Under the pieces are notes generated by a model. That model did no database searches. It saw nothing but the letters and a program-made list of their open reading frames with translations, and was not told where the DNA came from. A stretch of DNA of 64,000 nt from positions 1 to 64,000 of the forward strand of contig NZ_BMRZ01000025.1 in assembly GCF_014648895.1 (NCBI RefSeq), read 5' to 3'. Below are positions 33,961 to 43,078 of this stretch, one piece after another. A program made the position numbers and the translations under genes. This DNA comes from Streptomyces tanashiensis. GTDB lineage: Bacteria > Actinomycetota > Actinomycetes > Streptomycetales > Streptomycetaceae. Every line of letters begins with the position of its first letter. Position 1 is the first letter of the stretch.

Positions 33961-34944
33961 TCAGCCGCGGGCGACCCAGCCCTTCTCGTACGCGTGCCAG
34001 CCCAGCTGCAGCCGGGTCGTCACCCCGGTCAGCTCCATGAGGCCCTTCACCCGCCGCTGTACGGTCCGCAGCCCCAGGTCCAGCTGCTTGGCCACGCTCG
34101 CGTCCGTCATGCCGGCGAGCAGCAGCGACAGGATCTCCAGGTCCATCACGTCCGGGCCCGGCGCCTCGTCCTCGGTGATCTGCGCGCCCGCCCCCAGCCG
34201 CAGCGGCAGCGCCTCCCGCCACACCGACTCGAAGAGGCCCATCAGCGATTCGAGGAGCCCGCTCGCGTGCACGACGATCGCGGCGGGCTCGGCACCCCGG
34301 CCGGTCAGCGGCACCATGGCCAGGGACCGGTCGGCGACGACCAGCTTCGTGGGGACCCGGTCCGCGACCCGGATCCTCTCCTCGCGACCGAGCGCCGCGG
34401 ACAGTTCGAGCAGCCCGCTCGGCAGGGTGAGCACCTCGCGCTCGATCACCACCCGGTAGCGGACCCCGCGCCCGGCCGCCTGCTCCTCGGCGTCGTTCTC
34501 CATGCCGGAGACCGCGATCGGCTTGCCCGTCACCAGGGCGCAGACCTCCTCCTGGGCGCCCAGCTGGAGCTGGAGGAAGCGGTGGGTCACCGCGCTCGCG
34601 CCGGTCACCACCTCCACCAGGTCGTGCACGGCCGCCTCCGCCGCCTCCGCCCGGTACTCCTCGGCGAGCAGCTTGGCCGCCAGCTCGGCCTGCTCCAGCT
34701 CGTGGCGCTGCTGCGTGAGCAGCGCGCCGAGCGCGACCCCGGGCGGCGCCGCGACCCACCGGCCGGTGCGGGCGGAGGACTGCGCCGCGAGCCCCTGCGA
34801 CTCCAGGCGGCGCAGCGCCCGCTCGGTGTCCTGCTCGGGCAGGGCGAGCCGGTGCGCGAGGTCGGTGACCTCGGCCGCGCCCAGCGCGACCAGGGCGCGG
34901 TACGCGGACTCCTGGCGCTCGTCGAGTCCTATCGCTCCCAGCAT
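33961..34944 (-). CDS. TrmB/LuxR-type hybrid transcriptional regulator
   Basis: 327 residues. The N-terminal ~70 residues form a TrmB-like winged helix (AYRALVALGAAEVTDLAHRLALPEQDTERALRRLESQGL); a long sensor-like middle part follows; residues ~260-327 are a LuxR/GerE helix-turn-helix (LEILSLLLAGMTDASVAKQLDLGLRTVQRRVKGLMELTG). The ATG at 34944 is divergent from the large subtilase gene with a 199-base intergenic region, so it may control that protease. In Streptomyces such hybrids often flank peptidase genes, from memory. Confidence 0.82.
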   Translation of the reverse strand: MLGAIGLDERQESAYRALVALGAAEVTDLAHRLALPEQDTERALRRLESQGLAAQSSARTGRWVAAPPGVALGALLTQQRHELEQAELAAKLLAEEYRAEAAEAAVHDLVEVVTGASAVTHRFLQLQLGAQEEVCALVTGKPIAVSGMENDAEEQAAGRGVRYRVVIEREVLTLPSGLLELSAALGREERIRVADRVPTKLVVADRSLAMVPLTGRGAEPAAIVVHASGLLESLMGLFESVWREALPLRLGAGAQITEDEAPGPDVMDLEILSLLLAGMTDASVAKQLDLGLRTVQRRVKGLMELTGVTTRLQLGWHAYEKGWVARG

Positions 34945-35143
34945 GGATGCCCCACCCCTCGCCGTACCTCCGGCGGGCGTCCCGGACCTTCCAGGGACGT
35001 TCACCGGAGGCATTCGTTCCGTTGGTGACCTGGCGGGAAACGGCCACGGCGTATTCCCGCCTCTCCCATCATCCCTGTACCGCCCTCACCTCTGCCAATG
35101 TGGCGCCACCGCAGCACCAACAGCCTCCGGAGAAGGGCGTCTT

Positions 35144-38100
35144 ATGCCCTTTTTCCGGATTCAGATGGGGAGAGCGATGCGCCCGATTTCGCGTACGGCC
35201 CTGGGGGCGGCGACCGCCGTCGTCCTGGCCGTCACCGCGGTCGCGCCGTCCATGGCCGATGAGCCGCAGGACGACACGGCCGGCAAGCGACCGCTGGTCG
35301 GCAGCGAGGCCTCGGCCCGCGCCGGCGACGGAGCCAGGACCGCCACGGTGACCCTCGTCACCGGCGACCGCGTCCTGGTCACCCGCGACGCCGAAGGCAA
35401 TCCGGCGGCCACGGCCCTGCCGCGCGAGGACGGGACGGTCCCGCTGGTCCAGACCCGCCGCTCCGGCCGAGACCTGTACGTCTACCCCGAGGACGCCACC
35501 GCCGCGCTCGCCGCCGGGCGGGTCGACGAGGAACTCTTCAACGTCACCGGTCTGATCCGCCAGGGTTACGACGACGCCGCCACCACCACGCTGCCCCTGA
35601 TCGCGGTCTACGGCTCCGACCTCGCCCGCTCCGTCCCCGCGGCCCCCCGCGGCGCCCGGCGCGGCCAGGTCCTCAAGGCCGTCGACGGCGTCGCGCTCAA
35701 GGCGGAGAAGAAGCAGGCCGCCACCTTCTGGGCCGAGATCAGCACTCCGACCGCCCGCTCCTCCGGCCTGAAGAAGCTCTGGCTCGACCGCAAGGTCGAG
35801 GCCACCCTGGAGCAGTCGACGAAGCAGATCCACGCCCCCGAGGCCTGGGCCGCCGGCTACGACGGCAAGGGCACCAAGGTCGCCGTCCTCGACACCGGCG
35901 CCGACGCCGAACACCCCGACCTCAAGGGCCGCATCGTCGCCTCGGAGAACTTCACCGACTCCGACACCACCGGCGACCACCAGGGCCACGGCACCCACAC
36001 GATCTCCACCGTCGGCGGCTCCGGCGCCGCGAGCGACGGGAAGAAGAAGGGCGTCGCCCCCGGCGCGGACCTCCTCAACGGCAAGGTCCTCAACGACTCC
36101 GGCTCCGGCGCCGCCTCCTGGATCATCGCGGGCATGGAGTGGGCCGTCGCCCAGGGCGCCGACGTCGTCTCCATGAGCCTCGGCAGCCAGGTCCCCACCG
36201 ACTGCACCGACCCGATGAGCGTCGCGGCCGAGGAACTCGCCCAGAACGAGGGCACGCTGTTCGTCATCGCCGCCGGCAACTCGGGCCCCACCCTCAACAC
36301 GGTCTCCTCGCCCGGCTGCGCGCCCAGCGTGCTCACCGTCGGCGCCACCGACCGCGACGACTCCACCGCGTGGTTCTCCAGCCGCGGCCCGACGATCGTC
36401 AACCACACCCTCAAGCCCGAGATAGCCGCGCCCGGCGTCGGCATCTCCGCCGCCGCGGCCGGCGGCCGGGGCGTATACGCGTACCAGTCCATGTCCGGTA
36501 CGTCGATGGCCACCCCGCACGTCGCGGGCGCCGCCGCCATCGTCAAGCAGCGCCACCCCGACTGGACCGCCCAGCAGATCAAGTCCGCGCTCGTCGCCTC
36601 CGCCGACAGCGGCGTCCCCGGCGACGTCCGCGAGGTCGGCGGCGGCCGCCTCGACGTCAAGGCCGCCATCGACCAGACGGTCCTCGGCGCCCCCGCCGTC
36701 CAGGGCGGCACCTTCAACTGGCCGCAGGACAGGACCGACCGCACCACGGTCTCCGTGCCGTACACCAACACCTCCGACGCCCCGGTCACCCTGAACCTGG
36801 CCGTGGAGAAGGTCACCGGCAACGACGGCTCCGCCGTCCGGTCGACCGTCGCCCGCCTCGGGAAGCGCACCGTCACCGTTCCGGCCGGCGCCACCGTCGA
36901 GGTCCCGCTCGACCTCGCCCCCGACGCCCGCCTGGAGCGCGCCCAGTACGGCGACGTCACCGGCCGCGTCGTCGCCACCGGCAAGGGCGGCGTCCACGTC
37001 TCCACCCCGTTCTCGCTCTACGTGGAGCCCGAGACGGTCACCCTGCGGGTCAAGCTGATCGACCGTCAGGGCAAGCCCGCCGACGGAGCCTCCTCCCTCG
37101 ACGTCATCGGCACCGACACCGCCAGCGGCGAGCGCCGCTTCAACGAGGGCGCCGCCGACCAGGTCTACCGCCTGCGCCCGGGCAGCTACTTCCTCTCCTC
37201 CTTCGTCGCCACGCCCGACGCGGGCGAGGGCGCCACGCTGAACGACTCGCTGAGCTACCTCGGCCGTCCGCAGCTGGAGCTGAAGAAGGACACCACGGTC
37301 GTCCTCGACGCCCGCAAGGCCCACAAGCTGTCGATCAGGACCGACAAGGCCTCCGAACTCCGGGGCGCCACCCTCGCGTTCGCCCGCTCCTGGGACGACT
37401 TCTGGCTGCACTCCGGAACCGCCACCGGACCGCGCACCATCCGCGGCTACTACGCCTCGGTCGAAGGCGGGGCCGACGACGGCGACTTCGAGTTCGGCAG
37501 CTACTGGCGGGCCGCCGCCCCGCAGATCACCTCGCTGCGCACCGCCGACGGTCTCACCCTGCACCCGCTGACCGCCTCGATCGGCTCCGACAACCTCGAC
37601 GGCACGGGCTCCGCCCGCCTCGTCGACGCCGGAACGGGCACGCCGGACGAGCTGAAGGCCGCCGGGGTCCAGGGCCGTATCGCCCTCGTCCGCCTCCCGG
37701 ACGACTCCACCGGCGCGGGCACCCTCGCCCGGAACGCCAAGGCCGCCGGCGCCGTCGCCGTCGTCACGTACCACTCGGCCCCCGGCCGCTGGTACCCGAC
37801 CGGCGGGTTCACCGGCCTCGGCCTGCCCGTCCTGTCCGTCCCGTCCACCGAGGCGACCGCGCTCCTGGGCAAGCTGACCGCCGGCGAGGTCACCCTCGCC
37901 TGGAAGGCCACGGCGAAGAGCCCGTACCTCTACAACCTCGCCTTCCCCGAGACCGGCGCCCTCCGCGGCGACAAGGACTACCGGGTCCGCGACGACCGGC
38001 TGGGCCGCACGGAGTCGACCTACGGCTCGGCCGGCATCACCACGGACTTCACGGACTTCCCGGCCGCCTACCGCCCGAACGGCGTCGCCGTCTCCTTCGG

Positions 38101-38941
38101 CTCGCTGGAGACCGTCCCGGCGCCCGGCACCCGCACCGAGTACTACTCCGCCGGTGACACCACCTGGCAGCAGATGGTCAACAGCAGCTTCCCGTTCGGG
38201 GAGATCATGATCGGCGCCCGTCACGCCTACAAGCCCGGCGAGAAGCGCACCGAGAAGTGGTACGACGGCGTCATCGCCCCCACCGCGCCCCGCGACACCG
38301 CCGGCAGGCCCGTCCTCGTCTCCGAGCGCCAGGGCAACCTCATCGGCTTCGCGAACGCCATGTGGGGCGACAGCACCCACCACGCCGAGCCCGGCTCCTT
38401 CGGCGACATCGGCAACCTGAGGCTGAGCCGCGACGGCGAGCTCATCGGCGAGACCGGCTGGCCGTTCGGTGTCTTCGAGGTACCGGCCGAAGCCGGGACG
38501 TACACGCTCGAACAGAACACCATGAAGATCGGCAGCAAGGTGTGGGCCCGCTCCACATCCGTCAACTCGGTGTGGGAATTCACCTCCAAGCTTGACGAGA
38601 GCGTCTATTCTCAGGGCATCCCGATTCTCTTCCCCCGGTACGACCTTCCGGAGGACGGACTCAAGACCCTCGCCGCGACCGACGGCCAGCACATCGGCCT
38701 CACCGCGACGGGTCACGCGGGCTACACTCCCGCAGCGCTCACCTCGGCGAAGCTCTCGTACTCCTACGACGGGGGTACGACCTGGACCGAAGCGCGGGTC
38801 TCTCAGCAGGGCGGCGGCTGGACCGCGACCGTGAACCACGCGGGCGCGACCGGGAAGCAGGTCACCCTGAAGACCGAACTGACGGACGCCAACGGCAACT
38901 CCGTCACCCAGACCGTGGTCCGCGCCTACGACGTGCGCTGA
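35144..38941 (+). CDS. Large secreted subtilisin-like (S8) serine peptidase
   Basis: About 1265 residues. Signal peptide MRPISRTALGAATAVVLAVT... ending near PSMA (ATG 35177 may be the true start; ATG 35144 has the better GGAGAAGGG site). A propeptide region follows, then the S8 domain with catalytic Asp in VAVLDTGADAEHPDL, His in GHGTHT and Ser in SGTSMATPH. C-terminal portion contains a PA-like insert (KAAGAVAVVTYHS) and beta-rich domains. It degrades proteins outside the cell. Isolated gene, followed by a terminator. Confidence 0.93.
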   Translation: MPFFRIQMGRAMRPISRTALGAATAVVLAVTAVAPSMADEPQDDTAGKRPLVGSEASARAGDGARTATVTLVTGDRVLVTRDAEGNPAATALPREDGTVPLVQTRRSGRDLYVYPEDATAALAAGRVDEELFNVTGLIRQGYDDAATTTLPLIAVYGSDLARSVPAAPRGARRGQVLKAVDGVALKAEKKQAATFWAEISTPTARSSGLKKLWLDRKVEATLEQSTKQIHAPEAWAAGYDGKGTKVAVLDTGADAEHPDLKGRIVASENFTDSDTTGDHQGHGTHTISTVGGSGAASDGKKKGVAPGADLLNGKVLNDSGSGAASWIIAGMEWAVAQGADVVSMSLGSQVPTDCTDPMSVAAEELAQNEGTLFVIAAGNSGPTLNTVSSPGCAPSVLTVGATDRDDSTAWFSSRGPTIVNHTLKPEIAAPGVGISAAAAGGRGVYAYQSMSGTSMATPHVAGAAAIVKQRHPDWTAQQIKSALVASADSGVPGDVREVGGGRLDVKAAIDQTVLGAPAVQGGTFNWPQDRTDRTTVSVPYTNTSDAPVTLNLAVEKVTGNDGSAVRSTVARLGKRTVTVPAGATVEVPLDLAPDARLERAQYGDVTGRVVATGKGGVHVSTPFSLYVEPETVTLRVKLIDRQGKPADGASSLDVIGTDTASGERRFNEGAADQVYRLRPGSYFLSSFVATPDAGEGATLNDSLSYLGRPQLELKKDTTVVLDARKAHKLSIRTDKASELRGATLAFARSWDDFWLHSGTATGPRTIRGYYASVEGGADDGDFEFGSYWRAAAPQITSLRTADGLTLHPLTASIGSDNLDGTGSARLVDAGTGTPDELKAAGVQGRIALVRLPDDSTGAGTLARNAKAAGAVAVVTYHSAPGRWYPTGGFTGLGLPVLSVPSTEATALLGKLTAGEVTLAWKATAKSPYLYNLAFPETGALRGDKDYRVRDDRLGRTESTYGSAGITTDFTDFPAAYRPNGVAVSFGSLETVPAPGTRTEYYSAGDTTWQQMVNSSFPFGEIMIGARHAYKPGEKRTEKWYDGVIAPTAPRDTAGRPVLVSERQGNLIGFANAMWGDSTHHAEPGSFGDIGNLRLSRDGELIGETGWPFGVFEVPAEAGTYTLEQNTMKIGSKVWARSTSVNSVWEFTSKLDESVYSQGIPILFPRYDLPEDGLKTLAATDGQHIGLTATGHAGYTPAALTSAKLSYSYDGGTTWTEARVSQQGGGWTATVNHAGATGKQVTLKTELTDANGNSVTQTVVRAYDVR

Positions 38942-38948
38942 TCACGCC

Positions 38949-38996
38949 GGTCCGCCGGGCGTCCTTCCCGTGGGGGGTGGGGTCGCCCGGCGGACC
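38949..38996 (+). terminator. Terminator after the subtilase gene
   Basis: A perfect 13-bp inverted repeat (38949-38961 and 38984-38996) starts 8 bases after the stop; the 22-base loop is G-rich. Confidence 0.65.
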
Positions 38997-39064
38997 ACCC
39001 ATTTGCAGCAGCGGTTTTCCTGATGTCCCGTTTTCCGGCGCCGTGCGCGGTGGACAATAAGGGC

Positions 39065-40756
39065 ATGACTCAGCAGGGGGACAACTGGTGGGACAAGCTC
39101 TACGACGAGTCGGAGCCGGACGCGGCCCCGACGGTCTCGGGTGACTCGCTCGACGACCACTTCGACACGACACCCCGCGCGGCGCCGGGCCGGCCGGACC
39201 CGTCACCGGCGCAGGTCCCGGTGAACCGGGCCCCGGCGCCCCCGCCCGCCGCACCGCCACCGCCGAGCACCCGGCCGACGCCGCCCCCGGCTCCCGTCGC
39301 CGCCGGGCCGGGCAGCCCGCCGCCCGAGCCGAGCGCCCCCCGCCCGCCGTCGCTGCCTCCGGTGGCCGCGGCGCCGGGCAGCCCGCCGAAGCCCCCGGCC
39401 CCGCCCGCGCCGAGCCCGCCGCCCGCGCCCCCCGTGGCCGCCACGCCGAGTCCGCTTCCCCCGTCGCCCGTGGCCGCAGAGTCGGGTCCGCCGCCCGCGC
39501 CCCCCGTGGCCGCCGCGCCGAGCCCGCTTCCTCCGCCCGCCGGGCCGAGCCCCCGGTCCGTGCCGCCCGTGAACGGGCCCGCGCCCTGGGAGGCGCCCGA
39601 GGGGGGTGGGCCGCGGACCTTCCCGGCCCCGCCGCCGCCCCCGCCGCCCCCGGTCGCCCCGCCTGTCGAGACGCCGACCGTCCAGGTGCCCCTGCCCCAG
39701 GAGCCGGACCACGAAGAGCCCGGATCCGACGCCCACGACCTCACCGTCGAGGTGGCCGTGTCCGTGCCGCGGCCCAGGACCGGCTTCGTGGGCAGCAGGC
39801 CGCCCACCTACGAGCCCGAACCCACCGCGCTGCCCGTCGCCCGGCCCGGCGAGCTCGCCGAGCTGGTCGCCGACACCGTCCTCGACGGCGCCCGCTACGG
39901 CACCTGCACCCTGCGCGCCGCCTCCGTACGCGGCGACTCCGCCCGCTTCCGGGGCGAACCCCGCCGGGACGCCCTGCTCACCGCCCGCTTCGGACACGAC
40001 GAGACCGCGCTCGTCCTCGTCGCCGTCGCCGCCGGCTCCCGCACCGCCGAGGACGCCCACCTCGCCGCCGCCGACGCCTGCCACTGGATCGCCGAGGCCG
40101 TCTGCCGCAGCCACGCCCGGCTCTCCGAGGACATCAGGTCCGGCCGCCGGGGCGACCTCAAGTCCGGACTCCACCGGCTCACCGACCGGACCTACGGCAA
40201 GCTGCGGGCCCGCGCCGCCGAGCGGGGCCTCGCCCCCGACGAGTACACCGCGACCCTCCGCTGCCTCCTCGTCCCCGCCGACCCCGAGTGCCGCACCCGG
40301 GTCTTCTTCGGCATCGGCGGCGGCGGTCTCTTCCGGCTCCGCGACGGCTCGTGGCAGGACCTCGAACCGCTCCTGCCCGGACCGTCCGCCGCCATCGGCG
40401 CCCCCGTCGTCGGCTTCGGCTCGCCGCCCGCCGTCCAGGAGGCGACCGAGGAGGGGGACAGGCTCACCATGGACCTCGGCATCACCACCGCGCCGCCCCT
40501 CGTCGAGGAGCCCGTCCCGCCGCCCGCCGAGCCCTTCCGCTTCCGTGCCTCCGTGGCCCGCCCCGGCGACACCCTCCTCCTCGCCTCGCCCGGACTCGCC
40601 GAGCCGATGCGCGGCGAGCCCGCCCTCGCCCACGAGCTCGCCGCCCGCTGGGCCGAGGCCGAGCCGCCCGGCCTCGCCGCCTTCCTCGCGGACACCCAGC
40701 TCAGGGTGACCGGGTACGCCGACGACCGTACGGGGGTGGCCGTCTGGGAGGCGTAA
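39065..40756 (+). CDS. PP2C-type protein phosphatase with a Pro-rich N-terminal arm
   Basis: 563 residues. After an acidic N-terminus (WWDKLYDESEPD), residues ~40-235 are almost entirely Pro/Ala with degenerate repeats of the PPVAAAPSP type. The C-terminal ~310 residues form a divergent PP2C domain (TARFGHDETALVLVAVAAG... VARPGDTLLLASPGLAE ... YADDRTGVAVWEA). Such proteins in Streptomyces may counteract Ser/Thr kinases; the arm resembles low-complexity linkers. No strong GD metal motif of classical PP2C is obvious, so catalysis is not certain. Confidence 0.75.
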   Translation: MTQQGDNWWDKLYDESEPDAAPTVSGDSLDDHFDTTPRAAPGRPDPSPAQVPVNRAPAPPPAAPPPPSTRPTPPPAPVAAGPGSPPPEPSAPRPPSLPPVAAAPGSPPKPPAPPAPSPPPAPPVAATPSPLPPSPVAAESGPPPAPPVAAAPSPLPPPAGPSPRSVPPVNGPAPWEAPEGGGPRTFPAPPPPPPPPVAPPVETPTVQVPLPQEPDHEEPGSDAHDLTVEVAVSVPRPRTGFVGSRPPTYEPEPTALPVARPGELAELVADTVLDGARYGTCTLRAASVRGDSARFRGEPRRDALLTARFGHDETALVLVAVAAGSRTAEDAHLAAADACHWIAEAVCRSHARLSEDIRSGRRGDLKSGLHRLTDRTYGKLRARAAERGLAPDEYTATLRCLLVPADPECRTRVFFGIGGGGLFRLRDGSWQDLEPLLPGPSAAIGAPVVGFGSPPAVQEATEEGDRLTMDLGITTAPPLVEEPVPPPAEPFRFRASVARPGDTLLLASPGLAEPMRGEPALAHELAARWAEAEPPGLAAFLADTQLRVTGYADDRTGVAVWEA

Positions 40757-40783
40757 CCCGCCGTCTCGTGTGTTGATGGAGCC

Positions 40784-42526
40784 ATGGCCAGACAGAACGT
40801 GGCGGAACAGTTCGTCGACATCCTCGTGCGCGCGGGCGTGCGGCGGCTGTACGGAGTGGTCGGCGACAGCCTGAACCCGGTCGTCGACGCGATCCGTCGT
40901 ACCCCCGCCCTCGACTGGATCCAGGTGCGGCACGAGGAGACCGCTGCCTTCGCCGCGGGCGCCGAGGCCCAGATCACCGGCGGCCTCGCCGCCTGCGCGG
41001 GCTCCTGCGGGCCCGGCAACCTCCACCTCATCAACGGCCTGTACGACGCCCACCGTTCCATGGCCCCGGTCCTGGCCCTCGCCTCGCACATCCCGTCGAG
41101 CGAGATCGGCCTCTCCTACTTCCAGGAGACCCACCCCGACCAGCTGTTCCGCGAGTGCAGCCACTACAGCGAACTCATCTCCAACCCGAAGCAGATGCCC
41201 CGGCTGGTCCACACGGCGATCCAGCACGCCGTCGGCCGCGGCGGCGTCAGCGTCGTCTCACTGCCCGGCGACATCGCCTCCCAGCCGGCCCCGGAGAAGT
41301 CGGCGGAGACCGCGCTCGTCACCAGCCGGCCCACCGTCCGCCCCGGGGACGCCGAGATCGACGCCCTCGTGCGGATGATCGACGCCGCCGACCGGGTGAC
41401 GCTCTTCTGCGGCAGCGGCACGGCGGGTGCGCACCCCGAGGTGATGCAGTTCGCCGAGCGGATCAAGGCGCCGGTCGGCCACGCCCTGCGGGGCAAGGAG
41501 TGGATCCAGTACGACAATCCGTACGACGTCGGCATGAGCGGTCTGCTCGGGTACGGCGCCGCCTACGAGGCCACCCACGAGTGCGATCTGCTGATCCTGC
41601 TCGGCACCGACTTCCCGTACAACGCCTTCCTGCCGGACGACGTCAAGATCGTGCAGGTGGACGTCCGGCCCGAGCACCTCGGCCGCCGTTCCCGGCTCGA
41701 CCTGGCCGTCTGGGGGGACGTCCGCGAGACCCTGCGCTGTGTGATCCCCCGGATCCGCGCCAAGACCGACCGCCGTTTCCTCGACAAGATGCTGAAGAAG
41801 CACGCCGACGCGCTGGAGGGCGTCGTCAAGGCGTACACCCGCAAGGTCGAGAAGCACGTCCCGGTGCACCCCGAGTACGTCGCCTCCGTCGTCGACGAAC
41901 TCGCCGACGACGACGCGGTCTTCACGGTCGACACCGGCATGTGCAACGTCTGGGCGGCCCGCTACCTCTCGCCCAACGGGCGGCGCAGGATCATCGGTTC
42001 GTTCAGCCACGGCTCGATGGCGAACGCCCTGCCGCAGGCGATCGGCGCCCAGTTCACGGACCGGAACCGGCAGGTCGTCTCGCTCTCCGGCGACGGCGGC
42101 TTCTCGATGCTGATGGGCGACTTCCTGACCCTCGTCCAGTACGACCTGCCCGTGAAGGTCGTCCTGTTCGACAACTCCTCGCTGGGCATGGTCGAGCTGG
42201 AGATGCTGGTCGCCGGACTCCCCTCGTACGGGACGACGAACAAGAACCCGGACTTCGCCGCCATCGCCCGCGCCGCCGGGGCCTACGGCGTCCGGGTCGA
42301 GAAGCCCAAGCAGCTGGCGGGCGCCCTCAAGGACGCCTTCCGGCACAAGGGACCGGCCCTGGTCGACGTCGTCACCGACCCCAACGCGCTCTCCATCCCG
42401 CCGAAGATCAGCGCCGACATGGTGACCGGTTTCGCGCTCTCCGCGAGCAAGATCGTCCTGGATGGGGGAGTGGGCCGGATGCTCCAGATGGCCCGGTCCA
42501 ACCTGCGCAACGTGCCGCGGCCCTGA
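40784..42526 (+). CDS. poxB: Pyruvate oxidase/dehydrogenase (PoxB-like, ThDP-dependent)
   Basis: 580 residues. ThDP enzyme layout: N-terminal PYR domain (VGDSLNPVVDAIRRTPALDWIQVRHEETAAFAAG with the conserved Glu), central FAD/CoA-like domain, C-terminal ThDP domain (SLSGDGGFSMLMGDF...VVLFDNSS, the GDG-Nx motif). E. coli PoxB (572 residues) oxidises pyruvate to acetate and CO2 with ubiquinone; in Streptomyces the acceptor is menaquinone. It is monocistronic, 27 bases after the phosphatase stop but with its own start region. Confidence 0.9.
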   Translation: MARQNVAEQFVDILVRAGVRRLYGVVGDSLNPVVDAIRRTPALDWIQVRHEETAAFAAGAEAQITGGLAACAGSCGPGNLHLINGLYDAHRSMAPVLALASHIPSSEIGLSYFQETHPDQLFRECSHYSELISNPKQMPRLVHTAIQHAVGRGGVSVVSLPGDIASQPAPEKSAETALVTSRPTVRPGDAEIDALVRMIDAADRVTLFCGSGTAGAHPEVMQFAERIKAPVGHALRGKEWIQYDNPYDVGMSGLLGYGAAYEATHECDLLILLGTDFPYNAFLPDDVKIVQVDVRPEHLGRRSRLDLAVWGDVRETLRCVIPRIRAKTDRRFLDKMLKKHADALEGVVKAYTRKVEKHVPVHPEYVASVVDELADDDAVFTVDTGMCNVWAARYLSPNGRRRIIGSFSHGSMANALPQAIGAQFTDRNRQVVSLSGDGGFSMLMGDFLTLVQYDLPVKVVLFDNSSLGMVELEMLVAGLPSYGTTNKNPDFAAIARAAGAYGVRVEKPKQLAGALKDAFRHKGPALVDVVTDPNALSIPPKISADMVTGFALSASKIVLDGGVGRMLQMARSNLRNVPRP

Positions 42527-42571
42527 GGGACTTTCCGGACACTCCGCTCACCCTCCGCCATCACCTCATGA

Positions 42572-43042
42572 ATGCGGACGGTGATGCGGGGCATGCATCC
42601 CCGTGAGCCTGTTCGACGCGACCTGTGGGTGGGGGATATGGCCGGGGAGGCACGACAGCCGACTCAACTGCTCAGAAAGGTGGGATGCGCGGATCTCACC
42701 GCGGTGCCGGAGGTACGACATGCTCTGCGTGAACTGCTGCGCAAGTGGGGCGGGCCGGGCGCCTCCGACGTGGCCGAACTGCTCACCAGCGAACTGGTGA
42801 CGAACGCCCTGGTCCACACCGAGCACGGGGCCGTCGTGACCGCGACGGTCGTCCCCGAGCAACTGAGGGTCGAGGTCCGTGACTTCGTGCCCGGACTCAC
42901 GAGACCGCACGTACCGCCCGCCGACGACGGTACGCACGGCCGGGGACTCGTCCTCGTCCAGGCCCTCGCCGACTCCTGGGGGGTCGAGGACCACGGGGTG
43001 GGCAAGGTGGTGTGGTTCGAACTGAACGGCGGGGCCGCCTGA
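42572..43042 (+). CDS. ATP-binding anti-sigma-like protein (HATPase, RsbW type)
   Basis: Up to 156 residues; the conserved domain starts at ~residue 40 (VGCADLTAVPEVRHALRELLRKWG). N box ELLTSELVTNALVHT and G box THGRGLVLVQALADSWGV are those of RsbW-like ATPases. Start uncertain among ATGs 42572, 42593 and 42638 (the last follows GGGTGGGGG). It probably binds an anti-anti-sigma partner elsewhere. The stop codon lies in the loop of a terminator hairpin. Confidence 0.82.
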   Translation: MRTVMRGMHPREPVRRDLWVGDMAGEARQPTQLLRKVGCADLTAVPEVRHALRELLRKWGGPGASDVAELLTSELVTNALVHTEHGAVVTATVVPEQLRVEVRDFVPGLTRPHVPPADDGTHGRGLVLVQALADSWGVEDHGVGKVVWFELNGGAA

Positions 43043-43056
43043 GAGGCGGCCCCGCC
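43028..43056. terminator. Terminator hairpin
   Basis: A perfect 13-bp inverted repeat (43028-43040 and 43044-43056) encloses the TGA (43040-43042) of the ATP-binding protein and serves the convergent membrane-protein gene too. Confidence 0.8.
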
Positions 43057-43078
43057 GTACACCTTCGTCTTCCCGTGC

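Noticed and set aside
35069..38839. Minus-strand frame of about 1250 codons opposite the subtilase
   Set aside because: Complete catalytic triad and signal peptide support the plus-strand gene; the antisense product shows no recognisable domain.
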